Of a stretch of 64,000 nt of DNA, positions 18,286 through 27,589 are shown piece by piece (position 1 is the stretch's first letter; each line of letters starts with the position of its first letter). Both the position numbers and the translations under genes were made by a program. This DNA is from Paraburkholderia metrosideri (GTDB lineage: Bacteria; Pseudomonadota; Gammaproteobacteria; Burkholderiales; Burkholderiaceae), in contig NZ_CAJHCP010000008.1 in assembly GCF_904848625.1 (NCBI RefSeq), positions 397,820-461,819 of the forward strand, written 5' to 3'. Below the pieces are notes generated by a model that was not told where the DNA came from, did not search any database, and saw only the letters and a list, made by a program, of their open reading frames with translations.

Positions 18286-19248
18286 TCACGGTCTGCGCTG
18301 CGTTTGAAACGCGCTCGTATGGTTTTCACCGATGCCGGATTGCCCGCGCGCGCCGCCCTCCGACACGTCGTTCGACAGCGGCGCAGTTGCAGCGCGATGC
18401 GCGTGAAACTCCGCAGCCCATGCAGGCGGTGCGAACAGCGCGCGCCATTTGTTGCGCCAGCCGTGCACGCTCGCGAAGTCGGCGGCCATCGACGCCCATT
18501 CGTGAAATGTCGCCTTCAGCGGGTTATACGTGTGCAGCGGTTCGACGATGCCGTACACCGGCGCATCGCGTGAGTCTTCGTCGACATAGCTGCCGAACAG
18601 CCGGTCCCAGATCACCAGTACGCCTGCATAGTTGCGGTCGATATAACGGTCGTTGCGCGCGTGATGGACGCGGTGGATCGACGGCGTATTGAGCACGTAT
18701 TCGAGCCAGCCGAGCTTGCCGATGGCCTGCGTATGCACGAAAAACTGGAAGCCGAGATTGATCAGCACGATCGCGACGATCTGCTTCGGCGCAAAGCCGA
18801 GCACGGCGAGCGGAATCCAGAACAGCCACATGCCGGCGATGGGGTACATCAGGCTCTGACGGAACGCGGTTGAAAAGTTCATCCGCTCCGACGAGTGATG
18901 CACGACGTGCGCGGCCCACAGCCAGCGCACCCGATGGCTGCAGCGATGGAACACGTAGTAGAGCAGATCTTGCGCGACGAACAGCACGATGAACGAGACC
19001 CACGTCGCCGGCCATGTGTGGACGCGATAGTGCTCGTAAAAGAAAGCGTAGACGGGAATGATGGCGAGCCACGCGAGCTTGTCGGCGGCTTGTTGCATGA
19101 GTGCGAGCGCGGCGTTGCACAGCGTGTCGCGCCAGCTATAAAGCTGCGCGCCCGGCCGGGTGCGCCGCAGGTGCCACGCCTCCCAGCCGATGCATGCGAG
19201 AAAGACTGGCGCCATGGCGAGCAGCAGCAATTCAGCATCGAATTGCAT
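18286..19248 (-). CDS. Sterol desaturase / fatty acid hydroxylase family protein
   Basis: A 320-residue integral membrane protein with several hydrophobic segments and the di-iron histidine clusters of the family: HRCSH (near 112-116), HVVHHSS (near 124-130), an H in a later helix, and HRVHH (near 193-197). Members hydroxylate or desaturate lipids at the membrane with oxygen; the bacterial substrates are mostly unknown. A GGAGG site lies ahead of the ATG at 19248. It precedes the GDSL esterase by 94 bp on the same strand, and a linked role in lipid modification is only a guess. Confidence 0.88.
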   Translation of the reverse strand: MQFDAELLLLAMAPVFLACIGWEAWHLRRTRPGAQLYSWRDTLCNAALALMQQAADKLAWLAIIPVYAFFYEHYRVHTWPATWVSFIVLFVAQDLLYYVFHRCSHRVRWLWAAHVVHHSSERMNFSTAFRQSLMYPIAGMWLFWIPLAVLGFAPKQIVAIVLINLGFQFFVHTQAIGKLGWLEYVLNTPSIHRVHHARNDRYIDRNYAGVLVIWDRLFGSYVDEDSRDAPVYGIVEPLHTYNPLKATFHEWASMAADFASVHGWRNKWRALFAPPAWAAEFHAHRAATAPLSNDVSEGGARGQSGIGENHTSAFQTQRRP

Positions 19249-19476
19249 GGTGTCTTCCTCCGTGGTCCCTGACCGCTGCGTGGGTCGCAGCGGGTGGTGT
19301 CGTTGTCGTTCGAGTGTGCCGCGATGCCTTCAGGCTACGCGGCTTGTGCTGCGTGTTGTGCTGCGCGTCGTGCGCTTGTTGCAAGTTCGTCGCACGTTTC
19401 ACACGCATGTCAAACACTGCCCGACAGCGTACACGCTCAGGGCGTTGCCGCGCTTCGCCTTCGCTAGAATGAATCC

Positions 19477-21129
19477 TCAGTGGGCCGCGCGCTTACGCGG
19501 GTTTTTCCTGGGCTTGCTGCGCGGCTCTTCGACCGGATCGGCCACCTTCGTGAAGAAGCCTTGCGACGGGCCTTCGTACACCCATTCGAGCAACGCGTCG
19601 TGCGCGGCTCGCGCGGCTTCCGAATGCGGGTCGTTGATCAGGCTCACGACCACGTAACTGTTACCGTCCGCCGATGCCACATAGCCCGCAATTGCCCGCA
19701 CGTCGCGCAGCGTGCCAGTCTTGATGTGCGCATTGCCGCCCGCGCCCTGAGACGTCAGGCGATTGCGCATCGTGCCGTCGACCCCAGCAATCGGCAGCGA
19801 ATCCACGAACACCTGCGCGACCGGGCTCGCGTTGGCCCGTTGCAAAAGATCGGCGAGCGACAGCGCGGTGACGTGCTCGTCGCGCGACAGACCCGAGCCG
19901 TTGTCTAGCGTCAGATATTCCATGTCGACGCTGTCGCGACGCAGGAAAGCTTCGACTGCGCGGGCCGCTTTGGCCGGTGTCGCGGGCGGCTTTTCTTCGG
20001 TCGCGCCGATCGTCAGGAACAGGTTGCGCGCCATCGTGTTGTTGCTGAACTTGTTGATGTCGTGAACGATGTCGGACAGCATGGGCCCGTCGTGCGTCGC
20101 GACCAGTTTGGCGCCGAACGGCACCGCGCCCTCGTGCGTCGTGCCGTTGAAGGTGCCTCCGGTCTGCTGCCACAGTGCGAGGAAACCACCGGCGAAGAAT
20201 GCCGAGTGATCGAGCACGGCCACATTGAGCGTGCGCGGCTCGCAGCGTGTCGAGAGTTCGCCGCTGAACGACGCGACCACGGTGCCGTTCGGCTGCGGCG
20301 TCACGGTCGGCGAAACGGAGGCCGCGTCACCCCGGCACGGACCGTTGACCGCGCGCATCTGGTTGTCGATCTGCAACTGCGATAGCGCGGGCAGCACGTC
20401 GACCGCGACCGTGCCATCGGGCGACGGCGTCAGCGTGAACGTCAGCGCTTTAAACGCATAGAGCAGCGGATCAGGGCCAACGTTGTACGGCGCGGTGGCG
20501 TCGTCGTCGAACGGCGGCAGGTCGCGGGTGGACGGGTCGAAGTAACGCTTGTCGAGCACCAGCGCCCCGTCGATTCCGTTGATGCCGGCCTTGCGAATCT
20601 TCTGCACGAGATCGATCAGTTCTTCGGGCACGAGCTTCGGGTCGCCAGTGCCCTGAATGTACAGATTGCCGTGCAGCACGCCGTTCGCGTCGAGCGAGCC
20701 GTCCGCGTACGCGCTGGTGCGCCAGCGGTAGTCGGGGCCGAGAATCGACAGGCCGGAGTAGGTGGTGAAGAGCTTCATCGTCGACGCGGGCATCATCGGC
20801 TTGCCGGCATTCAACGCGAGGAGTGGCGTGCGGTCGCCGACCTTTTCCACCACCACGCTGATCGACGACAACGGCACATGCGCGCGCTGCAGGCCGATCA
20901 TGACCGACTGCGGCAGCACCGTCGTGACATTGACGCTCGGATGCGTGGCCTTCACGCGCGCCTGAGCGGCGGGCGGCAGCATCGCGCCCAAGCTGAGTGC
21001 TGCGCCAGCAAGCAGCCAGGCCAGCGCGCGCGGCGTGATACGGTGGGGCGCGTGAAGGGCGTAGGCAGAAGAGCGGCGTGGACGCAGTACCAGACGGCGT
21101 GCGAGAGAAGACAGGAAAGCGTGCGTCAT
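19477..21129 (-). CDS. dacB: D-alanyl-D-alanine carboxypeptidase/endopeptidase (PBP4)
   Basis: A 550-residue periplasmic peptidoglycan hydrolase of the S13 family. The SxxK serine motif is STMK at residues 116-119, the SxN motif is SNN within KFSNNTMARN, and the KTG motif is in HIKTGTLRDV. A basic N-terminus with a hydrophobic segment near residues 34-55 acts as signal peptide (LPPAAQA). The start at 21129 is chosen for this; an upstream frame to 21336 has no family features. The long central insert is as in E. coli PBP4. It is divergent from the two-component system. Confidence 0.93.
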   Translation of the reverse strand: MTHAFLSSLARRLVLRPRRSSAYALHAPHRITPRALAWLLAGAALSLGAMLPPAAQARVKATHPSVNVTTVLPQSVMIGLQRAHVPLSSISVVVEKVGDRTPLLALNAGKPMMPASTMKLFTTYSGLSILGPDYRWRTSAYADGSLDANGVLHGNLYIQGTGDPKLVPEELIDLVQKIRKAGINGIDGALVLDKRYFDPSTRDLPPFDDDATAPYNVGPDPLLYAFKALTFTLTPSPDGTVAVDVLPALSQLQIDNQMRAVNGPCRGDAASVSPTVTPQPNGTVVASFSGELSTRCEPRTLNVAVLDHSAFFAGGFLALWQQTGGTFNGTTHEGAVPFGAKLVATHDGPMLSDIVHDINKFSNNTMARNLFLTIGATEEKPPATPAKAARAVEAFLRRDSVDMEYLTLDNGSGLSRDEHVTALSLADLLQRANASPVAQVFVDSLPIAGVDGTMRNRLTSQGAGGNAHIKTGTLRDVRAIAGYVASADGNSYVVVSLINDPHSEAARAAHDALLEWVYEGPSQGFFTKVADPVEEPRSKPRKNPRKRAAH

Positions 21130-21443
21130 GAACGGGCGAAGAAGCAAAATTTCAGGGCGTGGGGCACGCGTTAATCCAGATCGTGTCGATGCATGGCCGA
21201 TGCGCTCGCCAGACGTCGCGTCGCGCAAAAAGTCGCATGGAACGGTTGCGCGAACGCGTCGGCGATTTGATGCATTGTGCGTGGGCGAGCCGCGCGCACA
21301 GACCGCAGTCGCCATCGTGCGACACAAAGCGCCCATTGTAGTGACATGCCGCCAGGCTGAGGTGAAAAAAGCAGTGCGCGGCGCGCAGGGTGGGGGCGGG
21401 CGCTAGAATGCGGCATCATCAAATAGTTTCGGAACGGATAACC
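21130..21443. promoter_or_regulatory. Divergent region between dacB and the response regulator
   Basis: This 314-bp region has no supported gene. A TAGAAT at 21404-21409 lies 35 bp ahead of the response-regulator ATG and is a plausible -10 box. No clear -35 box or operator repeat was found. Confidence 0.35.
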
Positions 21444-22106
21444 ATGCGCATTTTGCTAGTCGAAGACGACCGGATGATCGCCGAAGGCGTGCGCAAGGCG
21501 TTGCGCGGCGAGGGTTTCGCGGTCGACTGGGTGGAAGACGGCGAATCGGCGATCCGCGCGGCGGCCGGCCAACCTTACGATCTGGTTCTCCTCGATCTCG
21601 GTCTTCCGAAGCGCGACGGTCTCGACGTGCTGCGCACCTTGCGCGCACGTGGCCACGCGCTGCCGGTGCTGATCGTCACTGCGCGCGATGCGGTGGCCGA
21701 CCGCGTCAAGGGTCTCGATGCCGGCGCCGACGATTACCTTGTCAAACCTTTCGATCTCGACGAACTCGGCGCCCGGATGCGCGCGCTGATCCGCCGTCAG
21801 TCGGGCCGCAGCGATTCGACGATTCGTCACGCCAATCTCACGCTCGACCCCGCGTCGCATCAGGTCACGCTCGACGGCGCGCCGGTCGCCTTGTCCGCGC
21901 GGGAATTCGCGCTGCTCGAAGCGTTGCTCGCACGGCCTGGTGCGGTGCTGTCGAAAAGTCAGCTCGAAGAGAAGATGTACGGGTGGGGCGAGGAGATCGG
22001 CAGCAATACCGTCGAAGTCTATATTCACGCGCTGCGCAAGAAGCTCGGCGCGGAACTGATCCGCAATGTGCGCGGCCTCGGCTACATGATCGCAAAGGAC
22101 GCCTGA
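21444..22106 (+). CDS. OmpR/PhoB-family response regulator
   Basis: A 220-residue two-component regulator. The receiver domain has the acidic pocket Asp8/Asp9, phosphoacceptor Asp51 (LVLLDLGLP) and the switch lysine in DDYLVKPFD. The C-terminal winged helix includes ALSAREFALLEAL and the GSNTVEVYIHALRKKLG recognition region. It resembles QseB/PmrA/TctD-type regulators. The ATG at 21444 starts MRILLVEDD, the family N-terminus. The cognate kinase follows by 4 bp, then a Do-family protease, which suggests a role in envelope stress or remodelling. Confidence 0.93.
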   Translation: MRILLVEDDRMIAEGVRKALRGEGFAVDWVEDGESAIRAAAGQPYDLVLLDLGLPKRDGLDVLRTLRARGHALPVLIVTARDAVADRVKGLDAGADDYLVKPFDLDELGARMRALIRRQSGRSDSTIRHANLTLDPASHQVTLDGAPVALSAREFALLEALLARPGAVLSKSQLEEKMYGWGEEIGSNTVEVYIHALRKKLGAELIRNVRGLGYMIAKDA

Positions 22107-22110
22107 GCCG

Positions 22111-23412
22111 ATGCGTTCGATTCGCCGACAGTTGCTGGTCTGGTTGTTGGCGCTCGTGCTGCTCGGCGTCGGCATTGCGGGATGGCTGATTTACCGGCAG
22201 GCACTCGCCGAAGCCAACGAACTGTTCGATTACCAGCTGGAGCAGATCGCCGCGGCGCTGCCGTCCGAACCGTTCTCGCAGGTGCTGGGTTCGCGCGATA
22301 ACGGCGATGAAGGCATCGTGCTGCAGATCTGGAATCGCAACGGCGTGCTCATGTATTACTCGCGGCCTAGCGCACCGCTGGCGCCGCGTGCGGAACTCGG
22401 GTTTTCGACGGAACACACGGAGCGCGGCGAGTGGCGCGTGTATGGCGCGATTGTCGGCGATAACGTCGTGCAACTCGCGCAACCGGTTTCCGTGCGTAAC
22501 CGGCTCGCCGCGAACGTCGCGTTGCGCACTTTATGGCCGCTGATCGTGCTGCTGCCGCTGATGGGCATGGCGGTGTGGGTGATCGTCGGACGCGGGCTCA
22601 AACCGTTGCGGCGTGTGACCAGTGCGCTCGACGCGCGCCATCCCGAAGCGCTCGATCCGCTGCCGGATCAGCGTCTGCCGCTCGAAGTGCAGCCGCTGGT
22701 GCGCGCGTTGAACGGTCTGCTGCATCGGCTCGCGACCGCGTTGGACATCCAGAAAGCCTTCGTCGCCGACGCCGCGCACGAACTGCGCACGCCGCTTGCT
22801 GCCGTGCAGATCCAGGCGCAACTGGTGGGCCGTGCAAAGGACGATGCCACCCGCGGCGAAGCGCTCGCCGATCTACAGGCCGGCGTCACGCGGGCCACGC
22901 GGCTTGCCGAGCAATTGCTGGCGCTCGCGCGTTCCGAACCGGACGGGCTGGCCGTCAGCAAGACCATCGATTTGCGCGCGCTGTTGCAGGAATGCGTGGT
23001 GGCTTACGCGCCGCTGGCGGCGAATCGCGGCGTCGACCTGGGCATTGAGACGAGCGACGCCGCCACCGTGACCGGCGACGCCGACGCGCTGCGCGTGATG
23101 TTCAACAATCTCGTCGATAACGCGACCAAGTACACCCCGCACGGCGGGCGTGTCGACGTCAGTCTGCGTGATGAGGGCGGGCGCCCGGTGGTGCGGATTG
23201 CCGACAGCGGTCCGGGCATCGAACCCGCCGACCGCGATCGCGTGTTCGACCGCTTCTACCGCGCGGGCGCAGGGGCGAATCGCGCGCGTACGGACGTGGC
23301 GGGCAGCGGATTAGGGTTGGCAATCGTGCGCCGTATCGCGACCCAGCACCATGCAACCGTGACGCTCGACGAATCGCCGGCGGGTGGTCTGCAAGTCAAT
23401 GTGCGGTTCTGA
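22111..23412 (+). CDS. Sensor histidine kinase, partner of the upstream regulator
   Basis: A 433-residue membrane kinase. Two membrane segments (about 8-28 and 141-160) flank a periplasmic domain of roughly 110 residues; a HAMP-like linker follows. The H-box is DAAHELRTPLAA (His223), with N (FNNLVDNATKYT), G1 (IADSGPGIE) and G2 (GSGLGLAIV) boxes downstream. It resembles QseC/TctE-type kinases. The stimulus is not evident from the sequence. The gene starts 4 bp after the regulator stop. Confidence 0.93.
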   Translation: MRSIRRQLLVWLLALVLLGVGIAGWLIYRQALAEANELFDYQLEQIAAALPSEPFSQVLGSRDNGDEGIVLQIWNRNGVLMYYSRPSAPLAPRAELGFSTEHTERGEWRVYGAIVGDNVVQLAQPVSVRNRLAANVALRTLWPLIVLLPLMGMAVWVIVGRGLKPLRRVTSALDARHPEALDPLPDQRLPLEVQPLVRALNGLLHRLATALDIQKAFVADAAHELRTPLAAVQIQAQLVGRAKDDATRGEALADLQAGVTRATRLAEQLLALARSEPDGLAVSKTIDLRALLQECVVAYAPLAANRGVDLGIETSDAATVTGDADALRVMFNNLVDNATKYTPHGGRVDVSLRDEGGRPVVRIADSGPGIEPADRDRVFDRFYRAGAGANRARTDVAGSGLGLAIVRRIATQHHATVTLDESPAGGLQVNVRF

Positions 23413-23571
23413 AAACGGCGCCGTTTCGTACGCAAACGCCGCGAAAAACCTTAATTAAACGCGTTGATGCATCACAAATAAGGTTCCGCTGATTGCTTAA
23501 GACTCTTTTAAGTGACAGCACGTACGCTCCTCGACATCCCCAAAGTCTCTTTCTCCAGTCAGGAGTACACG

Positions 23572-25095
23572 ATGAACGCGAAAACCTTGTCCCGCAGCGC
23601 TGTTGCAGTCGCTGTCGCCGTTGCGCTTTCCGCCGGCTATGTGGCGGGTCATCGCGACCTGCCCGCACCGCAGGTGATCTCGCCGGCGCAGGCAGCCATG
23701 ATGCCTGCTGAAGCTGCCGCCAAGACCGGCATCCCTGATTTCTCGGGTCTGGTTGAAACCTACGGCCCGGCCGTCGTCAATATCAGCGCAAAGCATGTCG
23801 TCAAGCAGACGGCGCTGCGCAGTAATGGCGGCAATGGCCCCAGCGCAGGCGGCAATCAGCTGCCGATCGATCCGAGCGATCCGTTCTATCAGTTCTACAA
23901 GCACTTCTTCGGCGGTGTGCCGGGCATGCAGGGTGGTGACGGCGGCGGCGACGCGCCGGATCAACCGAGCGCGAGCCTGGGCTCCGGGTTCATCGTCAGC
24001 AATGACGGCTACATTCTGACTAACGCGCACGTGGTGGACGGCGCGAACGTCGTTACCGTGAAGCTCACCGACAAGCGCGAATTCAAGGCGAAGGTGGTCG
24101 GCGCCGACAAGCAGTCCGACGTTGCCGTGCTGAAGATCGACGCCAGCAATCTGCCGACCGTGAAGATCGGCGATCCGCGTCAGAGCAAGGTCGGTCAGTG
24201 GGTGGTCGCGATTGGTTCGCCGTACGGCTTCGACAACACGGTGACCTCGGGCATCATCAGCGCGAAGTCGCGCTCGCTGCCTAACGAAAACTACACGCCT
24301 TTCATTCAGACCGACGTGCCGGTGAACCCGGGTAACTCGGGTGGGCCGCTGTTCAATCTCCAAGGCGAAGTGATCGGCATTAACTCGATGATCTATTCGC
24401 AGACCGGCGGCTTCCAGGGCCTGTCGTTTGCGATTCCTATCAATGAAGCGATCAAGGTCAAGGACGACATCGTCAAGACCGGCCATGTGAGCCGCGGCCG
24501 TCTCGGCGTCGCCGTGCAGGGCATGAACCAGACGCTGGCCAACTCGTTCGGTCTGCAAAAGCCGAACGGTGCGCTGGTCAGCTCGGTCGATCCGGCGGGT
24601 CCGGCCGCCAAGGCTGGTTTGCAGCCGGGCGACGTGATCCTGTCGGTGAATGGCGATCCGGTCGCCGACTCGTCGGCTCTGCCAGCACAGGTCGCGGGCC
24701 TCGCGCCGGGCAGTTCGGCCACCGTGCAGGTGTGGCGCGACAAGGCCACGAAGGATCTGAAGGTCACCATCGGTTCGTTGTCGGATGCGAAGGTTGCGTC
24801 GAATAAAGCCGATGCGCCGGCGCAGTTGCAAGGTCGCCTCGGCGTGGCAGTGCGTCCGCTGACGCCGGAAGAGAAGAGCGGCGCATCGGTGTCGCACGGT
24901 CTGCTGGTGCAGCAGGCGGGCGGCGCGGCGGAAAGCGCCGGGATCCAGCCGGGCGACGTGATTCTGGCGGTCAACGGCCGACCGGTCACGAGCGTCGATC
25001 AGCTCAAGCAGATGATCTCCAGCGCGGGTAATAGCATCGCGTTGCTGATCCAGCGTGACAACGCGCAGATCTTCGTGCCGGTCGATCTCGGCTAA
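23572..25095 (+). CDS. Do-family serine protease (DegP/DegQ/MucD type)
   Basis: A 507-residue periplasmic protease/chaperone. After a signal or anchor segment (residues 8-26) the trypsin-like domain carries His153 (TNAHVV), Asp183 (SDVAVLKID) and Ser256 (VNPGNSGGPL). A Gly/Asp-rich loop precedes the His. Two PDZ domains follow (about 285-375 and 395-490), each with a GLQPGDVIL or GIQPGDVIL motif. A GGAG site lies 7 bases ahead of the ATG at 23572. It follows the two-component genes by 159 bp, probably under their control or within their operon. Confidence 0.93.
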   Translation: MNAKTLSRSAVAVAVAVALSAGYVAGHRDLPAPQVISPAQAAMMPAEAAAKTGIPDFSGLVETYGPAVVNISAKHVVKQTALRSNGGNGPSAGGNQLPIDPSDPFYQFYKHFFGGVPGMQGGDGGGDAPDQPSASLGSGFIVSNDGYILTNAHVVDGANVVTVKLTDKREFKAKVVGADKQSDVAVLKIDASNLPTVKIGDPRQSKVGQWVVAIGSPYGFDNTVTSGIISAKSRSLPNENYTPFIQTDVPVNPGNSGGPLFNLQGEVIGINSMIYSQTGGFQGLSFAIPINEAIKVKDDIVKTGHVSRGRLGVAVQGMNQTLANSFGLQKPNGALVSSVDPAGPAAKAGLQPGDVILSVNGDPVADSSALPAQVAGLAPGSSATVQVWRDKATKDLKVTIGSLSDAKVASNKADAPAQLQGRLGVAVRPLTPEEKSGASVSHGLLVQQAGGAAESAGIQPGDVILAVNGRPVTSVDQLKQMISSAGNSIALLIQRDNAQIFVPVDLG

Positions 25096-25189
25096 TGGCG
25101 CGGCCCTGAACAGGCGGCGCAATCGGTCGGATGGATGGCAGTTTGACCGACGTGTCGCCCGTGTCGCATCACCGTTGAAGTAACGCTTG

Positions 25190-25226
25190 CCGGTCCGTTT
25201 GCACTTAGTGCAAACGGACCGGTTTG
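25190..25226 (+). terminator. Strong hairpin terminator after the Do protease
   Basis: CCGGTCCGTTTGCAC (25190-25204) pairs without mismatch with its complement at 25208-25222 around a TTA loop, followed by TTTGCTTTTG. It lies 95 bp after the protease stop. The remaining stretch up to 25404 holds no gene I can support. Confidence 0.8.
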
Positions 25227-25404
25227 CTTTTGTGCCGCCGACAGGCCGCGACGGCATGCGTTCCGCTTCAGCAGGCGCGGCGCACCGGGGGTTTCCTATC
25301 TCGCCAACTCGCACCATAGAGCGCCTGGCACGCAGGTTGCGTCTGCCTTGTTCCGGGCCCATCGAGGCGTACCGGACGACAGGACCTCAATAAGGAGCGA
25401 ACCG

Positions 25405-25902
25405 ATGAAAACCCAACGCAATCAGCGAAGGATCGTAGCCGCTGCGGTGTGCGCAGCGCTCACGCTCGGTCTGGCAGGCGGCGCGTATGCACAACAGGCA
25501 AACGACACGACTGGCGGCACGACCACCGACCAAAGCAGCGCGGGCAACGACAATGGCGGCGGCATGCCGCAAACCCAGCAGCAAGGCGACGTCTCGTTCG
25601 TGTCGGGCGGCGTCGGTCTCGACGAATCGAAAGCACTGCAGCAGGCGCAAAGCCACTGGCCGCTGTCGCTGCGCTTCACGGGCCCCAGTTCTGAATTTCT
25701 CGCCGACGTCAAAGTGCGAGTGGTCGATGCGCAAAACAACGAGGTATTGAATACGTCATCGCGCGGGCCTTATATGCTGGTCAAGCTGCACCCTGGGCAC
25801 TACACGGTGCACGCGCAATATAAGGATCACGACGAGTCGAAAGCCGTGACGGTCACGGGCAACGGGTCGGCCAAACTCGCGTTCTACTGGGGTGGGAAGT
25901 AA
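25405..25902 (+). CDS. Exported protein with carboxypeptidase-regulatory-like fold
   Basis: A 165-residue protein with a clear signal peptide (AALTLGLAGGAYAQ) and a Thr/Ser/Gly-rich low-complexity linker to about residue 60. A small beta-sandwich domain follows: PLSLRFTGPSSEFLADVKVRVVD, then HPGHYTVHAQYKD. This resembles the single-domain carboxypeptidase-regulatory-like proteins of Burkholderia, periplasmic and of unknown role. GGAGCG precedes the ATG at 25405. Confidence 0.75.
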   Translation: MKTQRNQRRIVAAAVCAALTLGLAGGAYAQQANDTTGGTTTDQSSAGNDNGGGMPQTQQQGDVSFVSGGVGLDESKALQQAQSHWPLSLRFTGPSSEFLADVKVRVVDAQNNEVLNTSSRGPYMLVKLHPGHYTVHAQYKDHDESKAVTVTGNGSAKLAFYWGGK

Positions 25903-25915
25903 GCGACTTTGCGCT

Positions 25916-26023
25916 CCGGTCACACGGGTGCCCGCCAGGACGCGGTGCAGCGATGCCGTGCAAGCGGCACCGGTCACACCGGGTTCGCGCCAGGACGCGG
26001 TGCAGCGATGCCGCGCAAGTGGC
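25916..26023 (+). repeat. Two tandem copies of a 54-bp intergenic repeat
   Basis: Two imperfect copies begin with CCGGTCACAC at 25916 and 25970. They share the core GCCAGGACGCGGTGCAGCGA and a few differences, including a T/C at the following GCCG(T/C)GCAAG. The pair starts 14 bp after the previous stop and ends about 95 bp before the DUF427 gene. It reads open on the minus strand, but the result is low-complexity and is not called a gene. Confidence 0.8.
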
Positions 26024-26116
26024 GGAAGTTTGGCCGATAATGAAGCCACGGGCGCGTCCCGTGGCTTGACTGTTGGTCCACACGCGAATCTGCCGCACAC
26101 CATCACGGAGCGAGAC

Positions 26117-26509
26117 ATGAGCGATGCCCAGACCCCTCACGGTAGTACCGGCGCGAGCACGGGCGGCCACTCCATCTCGATCAGCGGCAATAGTCACCGG
26201 GTGCGTGTGATACACGGCGGCGTCACCATGGCCGACACGCAAGCCGGCCTGACGCTTTCCGAAACCGGTCTGGCGGACGTGTTCTATTTCCCGCGCGAGC
26301 ACGTGAACATGGCCCGGCTCGAACGCTCGACCCACACGTCGCATTGCCCGTTTAAAGGCGACGCGGCGTATTTTCACCTGCGCACCGAAGACGGTCTGAT
26401 CGAAAACGCTGTATGGAGCTACGAGGCGCCGCTCGAGCCGGCCATGCCAATTAAAGGTTACCTCGCGTTTTACTCAACGCGCGTCGACCGCATCGATCAG
26501 ACGTCCTGA
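26117..26509 (+). CDS. DUF427-domain protein
   Basis: A 130-residue protein whose central and C-terminal part (GLADVFYFPREHVNMARLERS, then HTSHCPFKGDAAYFHL) is the DUF427 core. An N-terminal Gly/Ser-rich tail of about 30 residues precedes it. Function is unknown; the compact beta fold is likely cytoplasmic. GGAGCGAGAC precedes the ATG at 26117. The next gene starts 33 bp downstream, so the two may be co-transcribed. Confidence 0.85.
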   Translation: MSDAQTPHGSTGASTGGHSISISGNSHRVRVIHGGVTMADTQAGLTLSETGLADVFYFPREHVNMARLERSTHTSHCPFKGDAAYFHLRTEDGLIENAVWSYEAPLEPAMPIKGYLAFYSTRVDRIDQTS

Positions 26510-26542
26510 TCCCGTGGTCGTGCGTTCATCGGAGAGGCTGGT

Positions 26543-27304
26543 ATGGAGCTGAACGACGCGTTACGGATTCCGCTTGCGCCGTCCGACGTGTGGGAGGCGC
26601 TGCAGGATCTCGCGCTGTTGCGCGCCAGCCTCGACAACTGCGAGTCGTTCACCCGTCTTTCCCACGGCGAATATGCGCTGACCATGACCGTGCCGCTCGG
26701 CCCGTTGCGTGCGCGTTACGACGCCCGCGCTCATGTGGCGGGTCAGGATTCCGGGCCGGCGGAGGCGCAGCGCCGCACCATCAATTTCAAGGCGCGCGCC
26801 GAGGGCGTCGGCGCGTTGCGCGGGCAGATCGAAGTGCGGCTGCGCGCGGATGAGGGCGGGCACGGTGCGGGTAGGGAGCGCAGCACGCGGATCGAATACA
26901 CGGTCTGGGCGACAGCCTCCGGTCCGCTTGCGGAACTGCCGGCGCGCCAGTTGGAAAACGCGCTGCGCCAATTGGCCGATGACTTTTTCACCGAGTTCAA
27001 CGCGGTGGTGCGGGCAAAACATGGGGATGGTCCGAATCGCGCACGTGGGTCGGGCGGGCGTCGGCAGCACGTGTTTTTGCGGCCGGTCACGCTCGGCGGG
27101 ATTGCGCGTCGCACGCGAGCGGACCACAGCAACGCGCTCGCAGGACGGGCGGCGAGCGCGTCACCGGGTGTTCCGCGTGGCGTGCTGCCCGCCGTCTCGC
27201 GCCGCTCGATCAGTCCGGGCGCAGTCCCGAACTGGGCTTGGGCCGCGATGATTTTCGTGGTCGCGCTGTTGTTGTATGTGGCGCGCTGGATCAGCGAGCA
27301 ATGA
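26543..27304 (+). CDS. CoxG/SRPBCC-family protein with C-terminal membrane anchor
   Basis: A 253-residue protein. The first 150 residues match the CoxG branch of the SRPBCC fold (IPLAPSDVWEALQDLALLRA near the N-terminus, then LPARQLENALRQLADDFF). A basic, Pro/Ser-rich linker follows, and a hydrophobic segment at about 230-248 (WAAMIFVVALLLYVARW) would hold it to the inner membrane. CoxG proteins help mature or localise molybdenum hydroxylases, but no cox or xanthine dehydrogenase genes are here, so the role is open. GGAGAGG precedes the ATG. Confidence 0.82.
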   Translation: MELNDALRIPLAPSDVWEALQDLALLRASLDNCESFTRLSHGEYALTMTVPLGPLRARYDARAHVAGQDSGPAEAQRRTINFKARAEGVGALRGQIEVRLRADEGGHGAGRERSTRIEYTVWATASGPLAELPARQLENALRQLADDFFTEFNAVVRAKHGDGPNRARGSGGRRQHVFLRPVTLGGIARRTRADHSNALAGRAASASPGVPRGVLPAVSRRSISPGAVPNWAWAAMIFVVALLLYVARWISEQ

Positions 27305-27589
27305 CATTGACGCGCTGATTGCCGGGCATCCGGCGTAAATCGCGCGGCTGTCGCGTCGGCGCGACTACGAAATTCCGTTGATCAGCCACGAAACGCTGGT
27401 GCGCAAGCGTCGTTTGCGACGATGCTCGAATGCTTCTATCTACCTGTACCATCTCTGCCATGCCACGTTCCTGTTCATGCTGAGCGGAGCGCCGGCCAAC
27501 CGAGCCTTCCGTCCCGTTACCAGACAGCACTGCATCTTCATGTCGAAGTGTGCAGTGCGGCCTCTATCCCTTACGCCAGGAGTCTTGCC

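Noticed and set aside
23497..25362. 621-codon open frame on the minus strand opposite the Do protease
   Set aside because: Antisense shadow; the plus strand encodes a complete catalytic triad and two PDZ domains.
27305..27589. Remnant gene between the CoxG-like gene and the isochorismatase-like gene
   Set aside because: A few short in-frame segments look peptide-like, but no family can be recognised and frames are broken.
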